The translations under genes were made by a program, and so were the position numbers. A DNA stretch of 64,000 nt from Candidatus Acidiflorens stordalenmirensis (GTDB taxonomy: Bacteria > Acidobacteriota > Terriglobia > Terriglobales > Acidobacteriaceae), in the NCBI GenBank assembly GCA_003139995.1, contig PLIC01000233.1, positions 1 to 64,000 on the forward strand, read 5' to 3'. The notes beneath the pieces are model-generated. The model was not told the origin of the DNA, did not search any database, and worked only from the letters and a program-made list of their open reading frames with translations. Positions 1 through 10,107 of the stretch are shown piece by piece. Position 1 is the stretch's first letter; every line of letters starts with the position of its first letter.

Positions 1-364
1 TCCCCCTCTGTGAGACATTCGGGTTAACGCGGAGGAAATCTGATGCGCGGTTAAGGCTTGATTGTTTAATTGGTTTAACGCGATATTACGACAACAGCCC
101 GTGTCGCGAGGCTGTTTGATAACGAGCAGCGGGATTGCAGTGATGACATGACTGTGATAATGGGAGCGTGCCCTGCCCCGTATGAGGTATTTTGCTTGAC
201 AGCGAAGAGAGATATGTTGTGTGATTAAAACGTTTCAACGTGGTTTTCCGTGGGCCCAGGAACAGAGCGAGGCTTGTTCAGGGCCTGGGCTGCGGTGGCC
301 CGGGGAGAACCAGTGAAGTGCCGTGAACTGCCGCATACCTTCCACGGACGTGAAGGAGACCGCG
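1..364. other. Intergenic region upstream of the first TonB receptor
   Basis: No convincing gene is visible here; the small open frame that starts near 250 overlaps the receptor start and has no recognisable content. A TTGACA hexamer lies at 196-201 and an AAACGTTT palindrome at 228-235. The receptor ribosome-binding site AAGGAG is at 353-358. The region therefore probably holds the promoter and operator of the receptor gene. Confidence 0.5.
225..238. promoter_or_regulatory. LacI-type operator-like palindrome
   Basis: The stretch TTAAAACGTTTCAA contains the perfect palindrome AAACGTTT with a central CG, the general form of LacI-family operators. It lies about 24 bases after a TTGACA hexamer and about 130 bases before the receptor start. 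No LacI-family regulator is encoded in the window, so the link is by motif shape only. Confidence 0.25.
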
Positions 365-3300
365 ATGAATGTACTTGCTTCGGAGGTGGCATCCGATTGC
401 CGGCGAGGACTTTCCCGGCTACTGCTGGCCGCGATCCTGCTCGCGATACCTGCGATGCTGTTCGGCCAGGCTTACTTTGGAACTGTGAGTGGCGTGCTGA
501 CGGACCCGATGGGAGCAGTGATCCAGGGGGCGAAGGTTACCCTCCTCGATCAGGACAAAGGATACAAGTTCAGCGCGACGTCGGACAACGCTGGCCGCTA
601 CCTTTTTGTTTCGATTCCGCCGGGGCTGTATTCCGTTACGGCGGAGATGCAGGGGTTTGAGAAGACCGTCCGCACCCACATCAAATTGAATGTCACCGAG
701 AACGCGACGGCCAACCTGACGCTGAAGGTTGCCAGTGCGACGCAAAACGTTGAGGTCAGGGCCCAGGCGCAAACCATCGCCACCGAAGATGCCGTGACCG
801 GCGAGGTGATCGACCGGAGGGCCATTAACGACTTGCCCCTGGTGGACCGGTATGCGCTCGACCTGGTGTACCTCACTCCGGGCGTGACCGATGCGAGTGA
901 CGCGAACCACGTCGGCGATACGGGGACGAATTTTGTTTCCAACGGCAGCCGCAACGCCAGCGCCGACATTCTGATGGATGGCAGTTCCATTACCAACTTC
1001 GAACCGAACGGCGGCATCACGGCCGTCACCTATAGTCCGTCGCCGGAGGCGATCGAAGAATTCAAAGTGCAGCAATCGAACTTCAGCGCGGAGTATGGTT
1101 TTTCCGGCGGCTCGGTGGTCAATATGATCACGCGCTCCGGCACCAACAGCTTTCATGGAGAAGCCTACGATTTCATCCGCAACACCATTACCGACGCGAA
1201 TAACTGGTTCGCCTCCGGGAGTATCCCGCCGGTGCACCGGCACGACTTTGGCGGCACTTTGGGAGGACCCATCCTCAAGAACAAAACCTTCTTCTTCTTC
1301 GATTGGGAGGGTACGCTCGCAAGTGGCATGAGCGTGTACACGGCCGGCGTGCCCAGCGCCGCCGAACGCACCGGTGATTTTGGCGAGGTATGCACGTTCT
1401 ACGGCGGCTCGTTCGCTACCAGCGGCCCGAATGCGGGCCAGTGCAGCAACCCGGAGGGGCAGATCTACGATCCTTATAGTGGCGTCTATGGCGTTGATTC
1501 CTCAGGGGCGGCAGGGGCAATCAGGGGCACCGCCATTCCGTACAACAACATCGGCACCTACATCAGTCCGGGGAGTCCCAACCCCAATCTGCCGAGCCAG
1601 TACCAACCGACACCGGGCGTAGCCGGCAATCTTCTCGACCCTGTGGCGCAGAATGTGATGAATTTGTTCCCCAATCCCATGTCCAACGTGCCCAACGAAT
1701 CGATCTATAAAAACTGGATCGCCTCAGGGGCAACTCCCAGCAATAGCGAGCAATTCGATCTCAAAATTGACCATCGCTTCAGCGAAAAGAATTTGTTGAG
1801 CGCGAAGTATTCGCAAGGCTGGGGTTCCTCCACCCCGTACAACTGCTTCAAGACCTTCATCGATCCCTGCGGCAGCGGGATCAACGGAGGCAACTCTCAC
1901 CTGTTCGCGCTCAACGATACTTACACCATTCGTCCTACGTTGCTGCTGACGGTTACCCTGGGCTTCACCCGCGGCACGGAGAAGATCGACGCCTACAACT
2001 CGAGCCTGAAGTCCAATCCTCTCAGCACGCTGGGTTTCCCATCCTATCTGGAGTCGAACGGTTTTAACGGCGTTCCTGCCATGTTCATCGGCGGCGGATA
2101 CTATTCCGCTGCCTTTACCAGCGCCGGAAACGATCCGTATGGCAATTACCGGCAAGGCCAGGATACCGGGCAGCTTTCTGCCATGGTGAGCAAGATCCAC
2201 GGCGCTCATGAGTTGAAGTTCGGATTCGAGGGCCGCCTGCACCAGCAGAATTACATCCAGACGAACGCCCCGCTGGGCATCTTCAACTTTAACGATGTCG
2301 GCAGCTCGTCGGGTCCGCAAGGATTGGCAGGCAATGAGGGCGGAGACGGGATGGCCAGCTTTCTAATGGGCCAGATGACGGGTAGCTACTACGAAATCCA
2401 GTTCAGGGTTGCGAGCGAGAACTACCAGTACGCGTGGTTTGCTCAAGACAACTGGAAAATGACCAGCAAGCTCACGTTAAACCTGGGACTGCGCTACGAC
2501 GTCTCGCTGCCCAGGACCGAGCGCCACAATCGCATGAATTGGTTCGATCCAACGGTGACCAACCCGCTCAATGGCGGCACGATCTCGTACGTCGATCCGG
2601 TCACCGGAGCGAACGTCACTCGTCCACTGCTCGGCGGCGAGTTCTTTAACAGTTCCAGCGTGCGCACCGACTGGCTCACCGACTGGAAAGACATTCAGCC
2701 GCGATTCGGCTTTGCCTATCAGATCATGCCCAAGACGGTGATCCGAGGAGGCTACGGGATCTACTATAGCCAAACTCGTTCGGGCGCCAATGGCCTGTTG
2801 AGCTACGGCTCCCAAGGCTTCAACCAGTACACGAGCGTGATTTCCACTTATCAGAATGATGGCGCAACTCCCTGGTTGCATCTGAGCGATCCGTATCCCA
2901 ATGGGCTCATCCAGCCGACGGGAAGTTCCCTCGGCCTCATGAATGACGTGGGCTACGGAGCGATTGGCCCGCTGCGCACCAGCGCCGCGGCGCGAACGCC
3001 GTATGAGCAGAGCTGGACCTTTGGCTTCGAGCGCCAAATGCCCTGGAGCGTCGTCTTTGGCGCGAGCTATATTGGAAAGAAGGGGACCCACCTCTACTTG
3101 GCCGGCGGCAACAACTACGATAGTCTCGGACCGCAAGTCGACAGCTACAGCGCAGCCCAGATCAATAGTCTGGTAAGCTACGTCAACAATCCCTTCTCCT
3201 CTCTCAACGGCGGACCCATCAGCGACCCAAACAGCGTCCTTTCCAGCCAACAGGTCCAAGGGTTTCAACTGGAGCTTCCTTATCCCGAGTTTACCGGCGT

Positions 3301-4108
3301 CACGACCGATGAACCGCCCACCGCCAGTTCCATCTATCACGCGCTCCAACTCACAGCGGAGAAGCATTACAGCAACGGCTTGGAGCTGCTGGCGAGCTAT
3401 ACCTGGTCCAAATCGATCGACACTTCCTCCATGTATGACACCAACGTCGCCTGGCTGTCGAATTATGGTTCCAACTCTGGCTGGGCGCTCACGGATCCCA
3501 ACAAGCCGTGGCTGGAACGGGGTCTCTCGACCTTCGATGTTCCTTCCATGCTGAAATTCAGCTACAGTTACGATCTGCCCTTCGGTCGCGCCAGGTCGCT
3601 TTTCAGCAACATGCCGCGCGCGCTGGATGCCATCATCGGTGGCTGGAAGACCAACGGCATTTGGGAAATTCACTCCGGCCGCCCGCTCAGCTTCTTTACC
3701 TTTAACGGCGGCATATCAATGCCCACGTATGGCCCGCAGTGGGCCAGTCTGGCGGGCAAGGTAGAGCGTACCCACGGTAGCGATAGTAATTGGGTGAATA
3801 ACTATTTCTCCAACCCCCAGGTCATCCAGGTCCCTCTCCCATACACTCTCGGCAACGCCGGACGGACCACGGGGTACATCCGAGCGCCACGCTCGTTCAC
3901 CAGCGACTTGTCAATCGCCAAGCAGTTCTTGCTTTCCAACGTGCACGACGGAGTGCATTTGGAGATGCGCCTCGAAGCCAAAAATGCTTTCAATCATCCG
4001 GTCTTCGGCACGCCCGACACCTACGCTGGCGATCCCAATATTGGGACCATCAATTATCTGGCAGTCGGCCCCCGGGAAGGTCAATTGGCGTTGAAGGTGA
4101 CCTTCTAG
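365..4108 (+). CDS. TonB-dependent receptor, Oar-like
   Basis: A 1247-residue outer-membrane receptor of the carboxypeptidase-regulatory-domain type common in Acidobacteriota. A hydrophobic signal segment (about residues 15-35, ending near LFGQ) is followed by a beta-sandwich domain (GVLTDPMGAVIQGAKV), a plug-like region (about 120-260, with GGSVVNMITRSGTNSFHGE) and a long barrel ending in the terminal phenylalanine of LALKVTF. ATG 365 was chosen because AAGGAG at 353-358 sits six bases upstream; a GTG at 323 in the same frame lacks such a site. Such receptors are thought to import large ligands (glycans, peptides) using TonB energy, but the substrate cannot be told. A second receptor and an S53 protease follow on the same strand. 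Confidence 0.9.
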   Translation: MNVLASEVASDCRRGLSRLLLAAILLAIPAMLFGQAYFGTVSGVLTDPMGAVIQGAKVTLLDQDKGYKFSATSDNAGRYLFVSIPPGLYSVTAEMQGFEKTVRTHIKLNVTENATANLTLKVASATQNVEVRAQAQTIATEDAVTGEVIDRRAINDLPLVDRYALDLVYLTPGVTDASDANHVGDTGTNFVSNGSRNASADILMDGSSITNFEPNGGITAVTYSPSPEAIEEFKVQQSNFSAEYGFSGGSVVNMITRSGTNSFHGEAYDFIRNTITDANNWFASGSIPPVHRHDFGGTLGGPILKNKTFFFFDWEGTLASGMSVYTAGVPSAAERTGDFGEVCTFYGGSFATSGPNAGQCSNPEGQIYDPYSGVYGVDSSGAAGAIRGTAIPYNNIGTYISPGSPNPNLPSQYQPTPGVAGNLLDPVAQNVMNLFPNPMSNVPNESIYKNWIASGATPSNSEQFDLKIDHRFSEKNLLSAKYSQGWGSSTPYNCFKTFIDPCGSGINGGNSHLFALNDTYTIRPTLLLTVTLGFTRGTEKIDAYNSSLKSNPLSTLGFPSYLESNGFNGVPAMFIGGGYYSAAFTSAGNDPYGNYRQGQDTGQLSAMVSKIHGAHELKFGFEGRLHQQNYIQTNAPLGIFNFNDVGSSSGPQGLAGNEGGDGMASFLMGQMTGSYYEIQFRVASENYQYAWFAQDNWKMTSKLTLNLGLRYDVSLPRTERHNRMNWFDPTVTNPLNGGTISYVDPVTGANVTRPLLGGEFFNSSSVRTDWLTDWKDIQPRFGFAYQIMPKTVIRGGYGIYYSQTRSGANGLLSYGSQGFNQYTSVISTYQNDGATPWLHLSDPYPNGLIQPTGSSLGLMNDVGYGAIGPLRTSAAARTPYEQSWTFGFERQMPWSVVFGASYIGKKGTHLYLAGGNNYDSLGPQVDSYSAAQINSLVSYVNNPFSSLNGGPISDPNSVLSSQQVQGFQLELPYPEFTGVTTDEPPTASSIYHALQLTAEKHYSNGLELLASYTWSKSIDTSSMYDTNVAWLSNYGSNSGWALTDPNKPWLERGLSTFDVPSMLKFSYSYDLPFGRARSLFSNMPRALDAIIGGWKTNGIWEIHSGRPLSFFTFNGGISMPTYGPQWASLAGKVERTHGSDSNWVNNYFSNPQVIQVPLPYTLGNAGRTTGYIRAPRSFTSDLSIAKQFLLSNVHDGVHLEMRLEAKNAFNHPVFGTPDTYAGDPNIGTINYLAVGPREGQLALKVTF

Positions 4109-4776
4109 AAACATGGCGAGGCCATAGATCTGGTTTCATAAATCGGCTTTGGGTAGGGGACGGCTTCAGAGGCTGCCCTGAGCGAAGCCGAGGGGTGCCG
4201 TTCAGGGCTTAGAAGAATGCGGCCTTTAGCGCCTGAGCAACGTGCCTTCCGGGCTGAAAGCTATTTATGAAACCAGCTCTAGATCTCTTCCGGGCCACGC
4301 TGAGTTGACGATTATCAACCCTTCTTTTCACCAAACCTGTGCCGCCCTCAGTCGAGTCGCCTTCCTGTCGGTTCTCGCCACGGAAAGTTTGGAGATAAGT
4401 TCAAATAAGCACCATTTAATCAATTTGTTACCAGGAGACAATAAAAAGACATGCCGGTGGCTTGACCGGCAGTAGGGGAAAGGCATTAGTGTTGTCGAAA
4501 CTGAGGGAGGATGCTCTAGCGGCTAGCCGGGTCAGCGAGTGGTGTTGGGTGGCGCGCTCATTTTGAGTGCAACAGCGGTTAGCTGTGTTCAATTATCGCG
4601 TCAATGGCGCCACTACTGGCATGATCGCTGACTGTTCTGGCGGCGGATGCTGTGTGTCTGTCAATGGGTGGCGCGACAGCGATAACAATATCCTGATCGA
4701 AGGTCTAGGTGTAGGGAAACACAGCGGCTCCGGTTTCGGTTCGTCCGCTGAAAAACTCGCGTGAGGAGTGCACATC
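4109..4776. other. Intergenic region with repeat-like hairpins
   Basis: No gene is supported in this 668-base gap. It holds a 14-base inverted repeat (4130-4143 and 4263-4276) enclosing a smaller hairpin, another stem-loop at 4452-4471 (TGCCGGT / ACCGGCA), and an 11-base direct repeat TGGGTGGCGCG at 4546-4556 and 4665-4675. The ribosome-binding site of the next receptor, GAGGAG, is at 4763-4768. Small open frames here have no recognisable content. Confidence 0.5.
4130..4276. repeat. Inverted-repeat element, REP/MITE-like
   Basis: CTGGTTTCATAAAT at 4130-4143 is exactly mirrored by ATTTATGAAACCAG at 4263-4276. Inside lies a second stem, GCCCTGA at 4175-4181 with TCAGGGC at 4202-4208. The element starts about 20 bases after the receptor stop codon. 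The nested palindromes and GC-rich interior resemble noncoding intergenic repeats of other genomes, but no second copy was found in this window. Confidence 0.4.
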
Positions 4777-7700
4777 ATGAAACTTTTCCACAACTTCAGG
4801 TTCTGGACTCGCAATCGCTGTCTGCCCGCAGCCGTCGTCATCATTGCGTTGTTCATCGTGTCTTCTCCGCGCTGGGCGGAAGCGCAAGAGTTCCGTTCCG
4901 TTCTGACGGGACAGGTCACAGACCCAACCGGCGCGGTGCTCAAGGGAGCTACCGTAACCGCCGTGAACAAGGATACAGGCACCCGCTATAGCGGGGAAAC
5001 GAGCAGCGCCGGCGTCTACTACATGGCTTACGTTCTTCCCGGAACGTATAAAGTCACGGTCACGGCGGCCGGCTTCCGCAGTGCCGTGCAGGACAATGTG
5101 CTCCTGGTGGCGGCGCAGTACTACGGCCTGAATTTTAAACTGGAAGTGGGGGCCATCAGCGAAACCATGACGGTCACGGCGGCTCCCCCCATGATCGAAA
5201 CGGCCAGTGGCTCGGGCGGGACCGACATCGATTCACGAACCATTTCGGAGGTCCCACTCGATGGCCGCCAGGTCTACATGCTCATCGGCACCACACCCGG
5301 GTCCCAATTTACTCAAACGACGTTTGGACCGAACGGGTATTCTGGAACGCGCGGGTGGGACAACACAAATGCCTACATCATGGGTGGCGGCGCTCCGACC
5401 GGGAACTTTACCGGAGCGTTAGGCGGGTACAATCAGTTCACGTTGGACGGCACCAACATCACCCAGCAAACGACCTACCACAACCAGAATGCGGGCGAGT
5501 GGAACGTGGCCCCGAACATTGATGCCGTCCAGGAAGTCAACGTGATGACTTCCACCTATGACGCCCGCTACAGCCGCACTGGCGGCGGCACGGTCAACAT
5601 GGTGACCAAGAACGGGACCAATAGTTTCCACGGCGACCTCTTTGAGTTTTATGAAGGCGCCCTTTTTGACGCCAACCGCATCGACTTCATCGACCAAGGT
5701 TACCCCAGACAGGGTGTGGTGCAGAACCAATTCGGCGGAACCTTCGGCGGTCCCATCGTAAAAAACAAGCTCTTCTTTTTTGGCAGCTATGAAGGATACC
5801 GGGAATCGATCGCCGGCGCCATTACCACGTCCGTGCCTCCGGCCTACTTGCTGCCAGGGTATAACGGCAATCCGGGGGTTAACTTTGGACTCATCCAGCA
5901 AAACGACCCTCAGGAGTTTCCCGACGGAATTGCCATCTTTGATCCCTCGACCACGACGTGCAGTACGGGTGGCGCAATTGACAGTTGCAACCCTAACAAC
6001 CTTGTTCGCACGGAATTTCCGAATGACACCATGCCGGCCAGTGATTTGAACGCGATCGGGCTCGACTTTGTGAAACTCTACCCCTTGCCGAACGTTTCCG
6101 GACGGCAAAACATGCTGACCAACAATTACTTTGCCAGCTCGCCCGACGTGTATGGATACGATCAATACATGACCCGCGTGGACTACAACACCAGCTCCAA
6201 GACCAAGTGGTACAGCTTTTTTGAATATCAACCCGGTCATGAGAACCGCAGCGGAAACGCACTCACTGGAATCGCCGAAACTGGCAACCTAGATCATTAT
6301 CGAACAAGCTATACGGCGGCGCAGGATATGACTCACGTGTTCTCGTCAACTTTCATGGGAGATTTTAAAGTGTCCTTCTCCCGTTTTCACGACTCCGCTC
6401 CGGACGGAAACTTTGGCGACGCCGTGAACGCCAGCACGTTCGGCCTTACCATGCCGAACATACCCACTACCACCTTCAAGGATCTGCCGGAGATCAATGG
6501 CGTGGGCAACGCGGGGAACAGCGGGATAGGGGGCTTCGACAACCTCATCGGCAATAGCATAACCAATGACTCAACGAACAACGTCATGCTTGACGCCGAC
6601 TTCACCAAAGCCAAGGGCGCTCACAACATCCATTTCGGCGGCGTGTTTGCCGAGTTCCAATACGGCGATCCGCAGACTGTAGGCAACGCAAACGGGCAAT
6701 TCAATTTCGGCTCCACCGCAACGCAGTTCAACGGTCCGAGCGCGAGTCTCTACACCAACGCCAGCGGTACCGGGTTGCCGAACGGCTTGGGCCTGGCGGA
6801 TATGCTCTTGGGATATCCAGATGGCGGTCACGTCGATTACAACTACACCATCATGGAGGGCCAGCCGGCGTGGGCGCTCTACGCGCAGGATGACTGGAGA
6901 GTGACTCATCGGCTGACCCTGAACCTTGGGATACGTTATGACGTGCAGCGGGGTCTGCGAGAGCGCCACAACGCACTGAACCGCGGTGTCTGCTTCACGT
7001 GTGTCAACCCCGTCACCAGCGATCCGACCTTCCAGGCAAACCTGGCGAATGACGCGGCCGCCTGGGCCGCTGCCGGCATAACCCCCGCCTCTTTCCCCCA
7101 GGTTCTTGGCGGCATCCAATATGCTGGCATCAATGGCCAGTCGCGGGATGGATACAACACGGACTGGTCCAACATCGCACCTCGGATCGGGTTCGCCTTT
7201 GCCCTGAATCCTAAGACAGTGATCCGCGGCGGCTGGGGGTTCATGTTCGGAGGCGGGTTGGAAGGCGGAACAACGTACGGTTATACCGCGAGTACGAACT
7301 ATATCTCATCGCTCGATGGAAACGCCGTTCCCAACGCTCCGGGTTACGGCGTCGATTACAACGGCAATTCCTTCGCGAGCGGCACTCCGTATGCGGGTGT
7401 TATCGCTCCACAGACCACCACGCTCGGCCTGCTTACTAGTATTGGCAATGGTTGGGCCATAGATTTCCCGGGGCGGAAAATTCCCAAGACCATGATTATG
7501 TCTCTGGGTATTCAGCGCGAACTGCCTCATGAGATGGTTCTGGATGCTCGCTACTCGGGTAATTACTCCAGTCGCCTGCGCGTCTACAATACTGTGAACA
7601 ACTTCGCTACCCTGGCGCAAGTGCAGCAGCACATCGCTGCGGATATCGCCGGCACAACCGATAATTGGTCGGAACAGGTTCCTAACCCCTACTACAATGT

Positions 7701-8715
7701 GCCGGCTTTCGCGAACACAGGTTGCGGATCCTCGCCAACGATCGCTGGGATCGACCTGCTGGCCCCTCTCGGCCAGTATTGCAGCGGCGGCCTTTACGAA
7801 TATAACCTACCCATCGGCAAGACCTGGTACAACGGTCTGGAAGTGAAACTCACCAAACGAGCAGGACACGGATTGACATTCAACTTGTCGTACACCTACT
7901 CGAAGACCGAGCAGGCTACGAGTTTCGACGGAGTTGGACCGTCGAATGGCTATGGCGATAATCCCTATAGCGCCGGAGAGTTTCCTTGGCAGTTTCCTAA
8001 CCCGACCCACGAGATTTCGGATTTTGATCGCACCCACTTGTTTGCCTTGACAACAGTGTGGGACCTGCCAGTCGGGAAAGGCTCCAATAGTCATCTTCTA
8101 ACAAATCCACCTCGCGTGCTCGGTTATATCGTGAATAATTGGAGCTTGAGTGGGATATTCGCCTACAACACCGGCGCGCCGCAACAGCTTCCGTCGCTCA
8201 ATGGCTTTAATTACATTGGGACCCACTCCCTTAAGCCCGATGGCGGGTCTAAATATACGCAATGGATTTGGAACAATGGCGGCTTCCCGGTGGGTTGCAC
8301 GCCGGCCGTGCCCCCGGCCCCGCCGAACGGTTGCCCAGCGGGAGGGATTGCGCCTGCGTGGGAGCCCGACACGGCAGTTGGTCCTGATTATCAAGATTCC
8401 TCGCCGTGGGGAATTGGGTATTTGAAAGACTTTACTACCGCCGTGCGCGACCCCTCGATCCCCAACTTGGATCTAACGCTGGCCAAGAAGATCCCGATCA
8501 CAGAATCGAAACAGGTTGAGTTCCGCTGGGAGGCGTTCAATGCGCTCAATACTCGCCTGTACGGGGGGCCGGACAACAATCCTGACGATCCTCCCACCTG
8601 CACCACCATGCCCGCCACAGGCGCTGAACAGTGCACGGGCTTTGGCAACATTAACACGACGGTTCAGAATAATTTTCCGAGGAGAATGCAGGTCGCGCTC
8701 AAGTTCATCTTTTAG
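4777..8715 (+). CDS. TonB-dependent receptor, Oar-like
   Basis: A 1312-residue receptor of the same family as its upstream neighbour. It has an N-terminal signal segment (about residues 15-37, ending near AEAQ), a carboxypeptidase-regulatory domain (GQVTDPTGAVLKGATV), a plug-like region with GGGTVNMVTKNGTNSFHGD, and a barrel ending in QVALKFIF with the usual terminal aromatic residue. ATG 4777 was chosen over the in-frame GTG 4768 because GAGGAG at 4763-4768 lies eight bases upstream. It is followed by a hairpin and then the secreted S53 protease, so the two could serve uptake and digestion of the same polymer; this is inference. Confidence 0.9.
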   Translation: MKLFHNFRFWTRNRCLPAAVVIIALFIVSSPRWAEAQEFRSVLTGQVTDPTGAVLKGATVTAVNKDTGTRYSGETSSAGVYYMAYVLPGTYKVTVTAAGFRSAVQDNVLLVAAQYYGLNFKLEVGAISETMTVTAAPPMIETASGSGGTDIDSRTISEVPLDGRQVYMLIGTTPGSQFTQTTFGPNGYSGTRGWDNTNAYIMGGGAPTGNFTGALGGYNQFTLDGTNITQQTTYHNQNAGEWNVAPNIDAVQEVNVMTSTYDARYSRTGGGTVNMVTKNGTNSFHGDLFEFYEGALFDANRIDFIDQGYPRQGVVQNQFGGTFGGPIVKNKLFFFGSYEGYRESIAGAITTSVPPAYLLPGYNGNPGVNFGLIQQNDPQEFPDGIAIFDPSTTTCSTGGAIDSCNPNNLVRTEFPNDTMPASDLNAIGLDFVKLYPLPNVSGRQNMLTNNYFASSPDVYGYDQYMTRVDYNTSSKTKWYSFFEYQPGHENRSGNALTGIAETGNLDHYRTSYTAAQDMTHVFSSTFMGDFKVSFSRFHDSAPDGNFGDAVNASTFGLTMPNIPTTTFKDLPEINGVGNAGNSGIGGFDNLIGNSITNDSTNNVMLDADFTKAKGAHNIHFGGVFAEFQYGDPQTVGNANGQFNFGSTATQFNGPSASLYTNASGTGLPNGLGLADMLLGYPDGGHVDYNYTIMEGQPAWALYAQDDWRVTHRLTLNLGIRYDVQRGLRERHNALNRGVCFTCVNPVTSDPTFQANLANDAAAWAAAGITPASFPQVLGGIQYAGINGQSRDGYNTDWSNIAPRIGFAFALNPKTVIRGGWGFMFGGGLEGGTTYGYTASTNYISSLDGNAVPNAPGYGVDYNGNSFASGTPYAGVIAPQTTTLGLLTSIGNGWAIDFPGRKIPKTMIMSLGIQRELPHEMVLDARYSGNYSSRLRVYNTVNNFATLAQVQQHIAADIAGTTDNWSEQVPNPYYNVPAFANTGCGSSPTIAGIDLLAPLGQYCSGGLYEYNLPIGKTWYNGLEVKLTKRAGHGLTFNLSYTYSKTEQATSFDGVGPSNGYGDNPYSAGEFPWQFPNPTHEISDFDRTHLFALTTVWDLPVGKGSNSHLLTNPPRVLGYIVNNWSLSGIFAYNTGAPQQLPSLNGFNYIGTHSLKPDGGSKYTQWIWNNGGFPVGCTPAVPPAPPNGCPAGGIAPAWEPDTAVGPDYQDSSPWGIGYLKDFTTAVRDPSIPNLDLTLAKKIPITESKQVEFRWEAFNALNTRLYGGPDNNPDDPPTCTTMPATGAEQCTGFGNINTTVQNNFPRRMQVALKFIF

Positions 8716-8762
8716 GGGCTTCTTGAAGACTTGAGTGCTGTCGCGAGACCGTGCGATGAGGA

Positions 8763-8801
8763 AGCTGTAGTTTCCCTTAAGATTGTGAGGAAACTACAGC
8801 T
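8763..8801 (+). terminator. Hairpin after second TonB receptor
   Basis: AGCTGTAGTTTCC at 8763-8775 pairs perfectly with GGAAACTACAGCT at 8789-8801 across a 13-base loop. It starts 48 bases after the receptor stop codon and 50 bases before the protease start. There is no clear T-run after it, so termination is uncertain. Confidence 0.5.
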
Positions 8802-8850
8802 CCCTCGCTTCTGGGATAAGAACGAAATAATAATTAAGGAGTAAGGAACA

Positions 8851-10107
8851 ATGACCCTAAAAAGTAGAAGCAGCTTCCACACGTGGCTGGTGTTGGCGGC
8901 AGCTTTCGCAGCGACATCCCTGGTGTTACTAACTCCTTCTGTTCAAGCGCAGCAGCGCTTATTGACGCGCCATGTGCGCGAGGCCGTGGTGAATGGGCAG
9001 GCGCCACTCGTAGGTGTGCTTCCCCCAACACAACAATTGAAGCTGGCCCTGATGGTTCCGCTGCGCAACCAGGCAGAACTGGACGAGCTGCTGCAAAAAC
9101 TCTACGACCCCAAGAGCCCCTCTTACCATCAGTGGCTTTCGGTGCAGGAATTCACCGACAGGTTTGGACCGACCCAGGCGGATTATGACGCTGTGGTCCA
9201 TTTCGCGGAAGCGAATGGCATGACTGTAACCCGCGCCACTCCTAATCGTGTGGTCATAGATGTCGCGGCTTCGGTGGCAGATATCAACAAAGCTTTTCAC
9301 GTGACGATGGGCATTTATCGGCACCCGACCGAAGATCGGATGTTTTATGCGCCAGATCGAGAACCATCGGTTGACCTGAGCGTACAGCTCTGGCACATCA
9401 CGGGTCTGGACGACTTCTCGCCGCCGCGTCCGCTCCTGCGCTTTGCCCCGAAGGGCGATTTGCATACGGATCAAACCGGTTCGGGGCCGGGTGGCCAATT
9501 TCTTGGCAGTGATATGAGGGCGGCCTACTACGGCGGGACAGCACTCACGGGCGCGGGTCAATCCATTGGGCTATTCGGGTTGAACTTCAACATCAGCGAT
9601 GTCGAGGCCTACTTCAGTTCGATTGGCCAGCCGTTTAATCCCGGCACCGTCATAACCGTCTCTATCAATGGCTACGACACATCGTGCCCGAACCCATGCG
9701 GTGACGGCGAGCCGATCGCCGATATCGTGCAGTCGCTCTCCATGGCGCCCGGCGTGGACGCGGTGATTGAATATGAAGCATCGAACGACGTCGATACTTT
9801 TAGCCAGATGGCCACGGATAACATCGCCAAGCAACTGAGCGCTTCCATTGGCTGGCTCCCTCCCGACGCGAACATCGACGAGCCCATCTTCATGGAGTTT
9901 GCGGCGCAAGGTCAGAATTTGTTCGTCGCCAGCGGTGACAGCGGCGCGTTTACACTTCCTAACTGCAGCGGCAACAACTGCAACCCGGCGTGGTACCCCT
10001 CGGATGATCCTTACATCACCGCTGTCGGCGGCACGCACATAACCACAGATGGCGCGGGCGGCCCATGGAAATCGGAGATTGCCTGGGGGGGACCAATCCC
10101 GTCCTAG
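8851..10107 (+). CDS. S53 protease, N-terminal part (frameshifted)
   Basis: First part (418 residues) of a secreted pro-kumamolisin/sedolisin-type serine-carboxyl protease. A signal peptide (cleavage near residue 34, VQA-QQ) is followed by an activation propeptide (about 45-190, with SPSYHQWLSVQEF) and most of the catalytic domain. E287 and D291 in GEPIADIVQ match the family Glu/Asp pair, and D363 in SGDSG matches the oxyanion-hole Asp. The catalytic serine lies in the next reading frame, so the frame as sequenced stops before the domain is complete. The frame ends 14 bases after a seven-G run at 10085-10091; a shift by one base there joins it to the following frame. AAGGAG at 8836-8841 supports ATG 8851. 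Confidence 0.85.
   Translation: MTLKSRSSFHTWLVLAAAFAATSLVLLTPSVQAQQRLLTRHVREAVVNGQAPLVGVLPPTQQLKLALMVPLRNQAELDELLQKLYDPKSPSYHQWLSVQEFTDRFGPTQADYDAVVHFAEANGMTVTRATPNRVVIDVAASVADINKAFHVTMGIYRHPTEDRMFYAPDREPSVDLSVQLWHITGLDDFSPPRPLLRFAPKGDLHTDQTGSGPGGQFLGSDMRAAYYGGTALTGAGQSIGLFGLNFNISDVEAYFSSIGQPFNPGTVITVSINGYDTSCPNPCGDGEPIADIVQSLSMAPGVDAVIEYEASNDVDTFSQMATDNIAKQLSASIGWLPPDANIDEPIFMEFAAQGQNLFVASGDSGAFTLPNCSGNNCNPAWYPSDDPYITAVGGTHITTDGAGGPWKSEIAWGGPIPS

Noticed and set aside
2477-3673. 398-codon minus-strand open frame within the first TonB receptor
   Set aside because: No family motif or ribosome-binding site; the plus strand encodes a well-supported receptor over the same bases.
4242-4764. Two small open frames in the gap between the first two receptors
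   Set aside because: No ribosome-binding site or recognisable content; the region is rich in inverted repeats instead.
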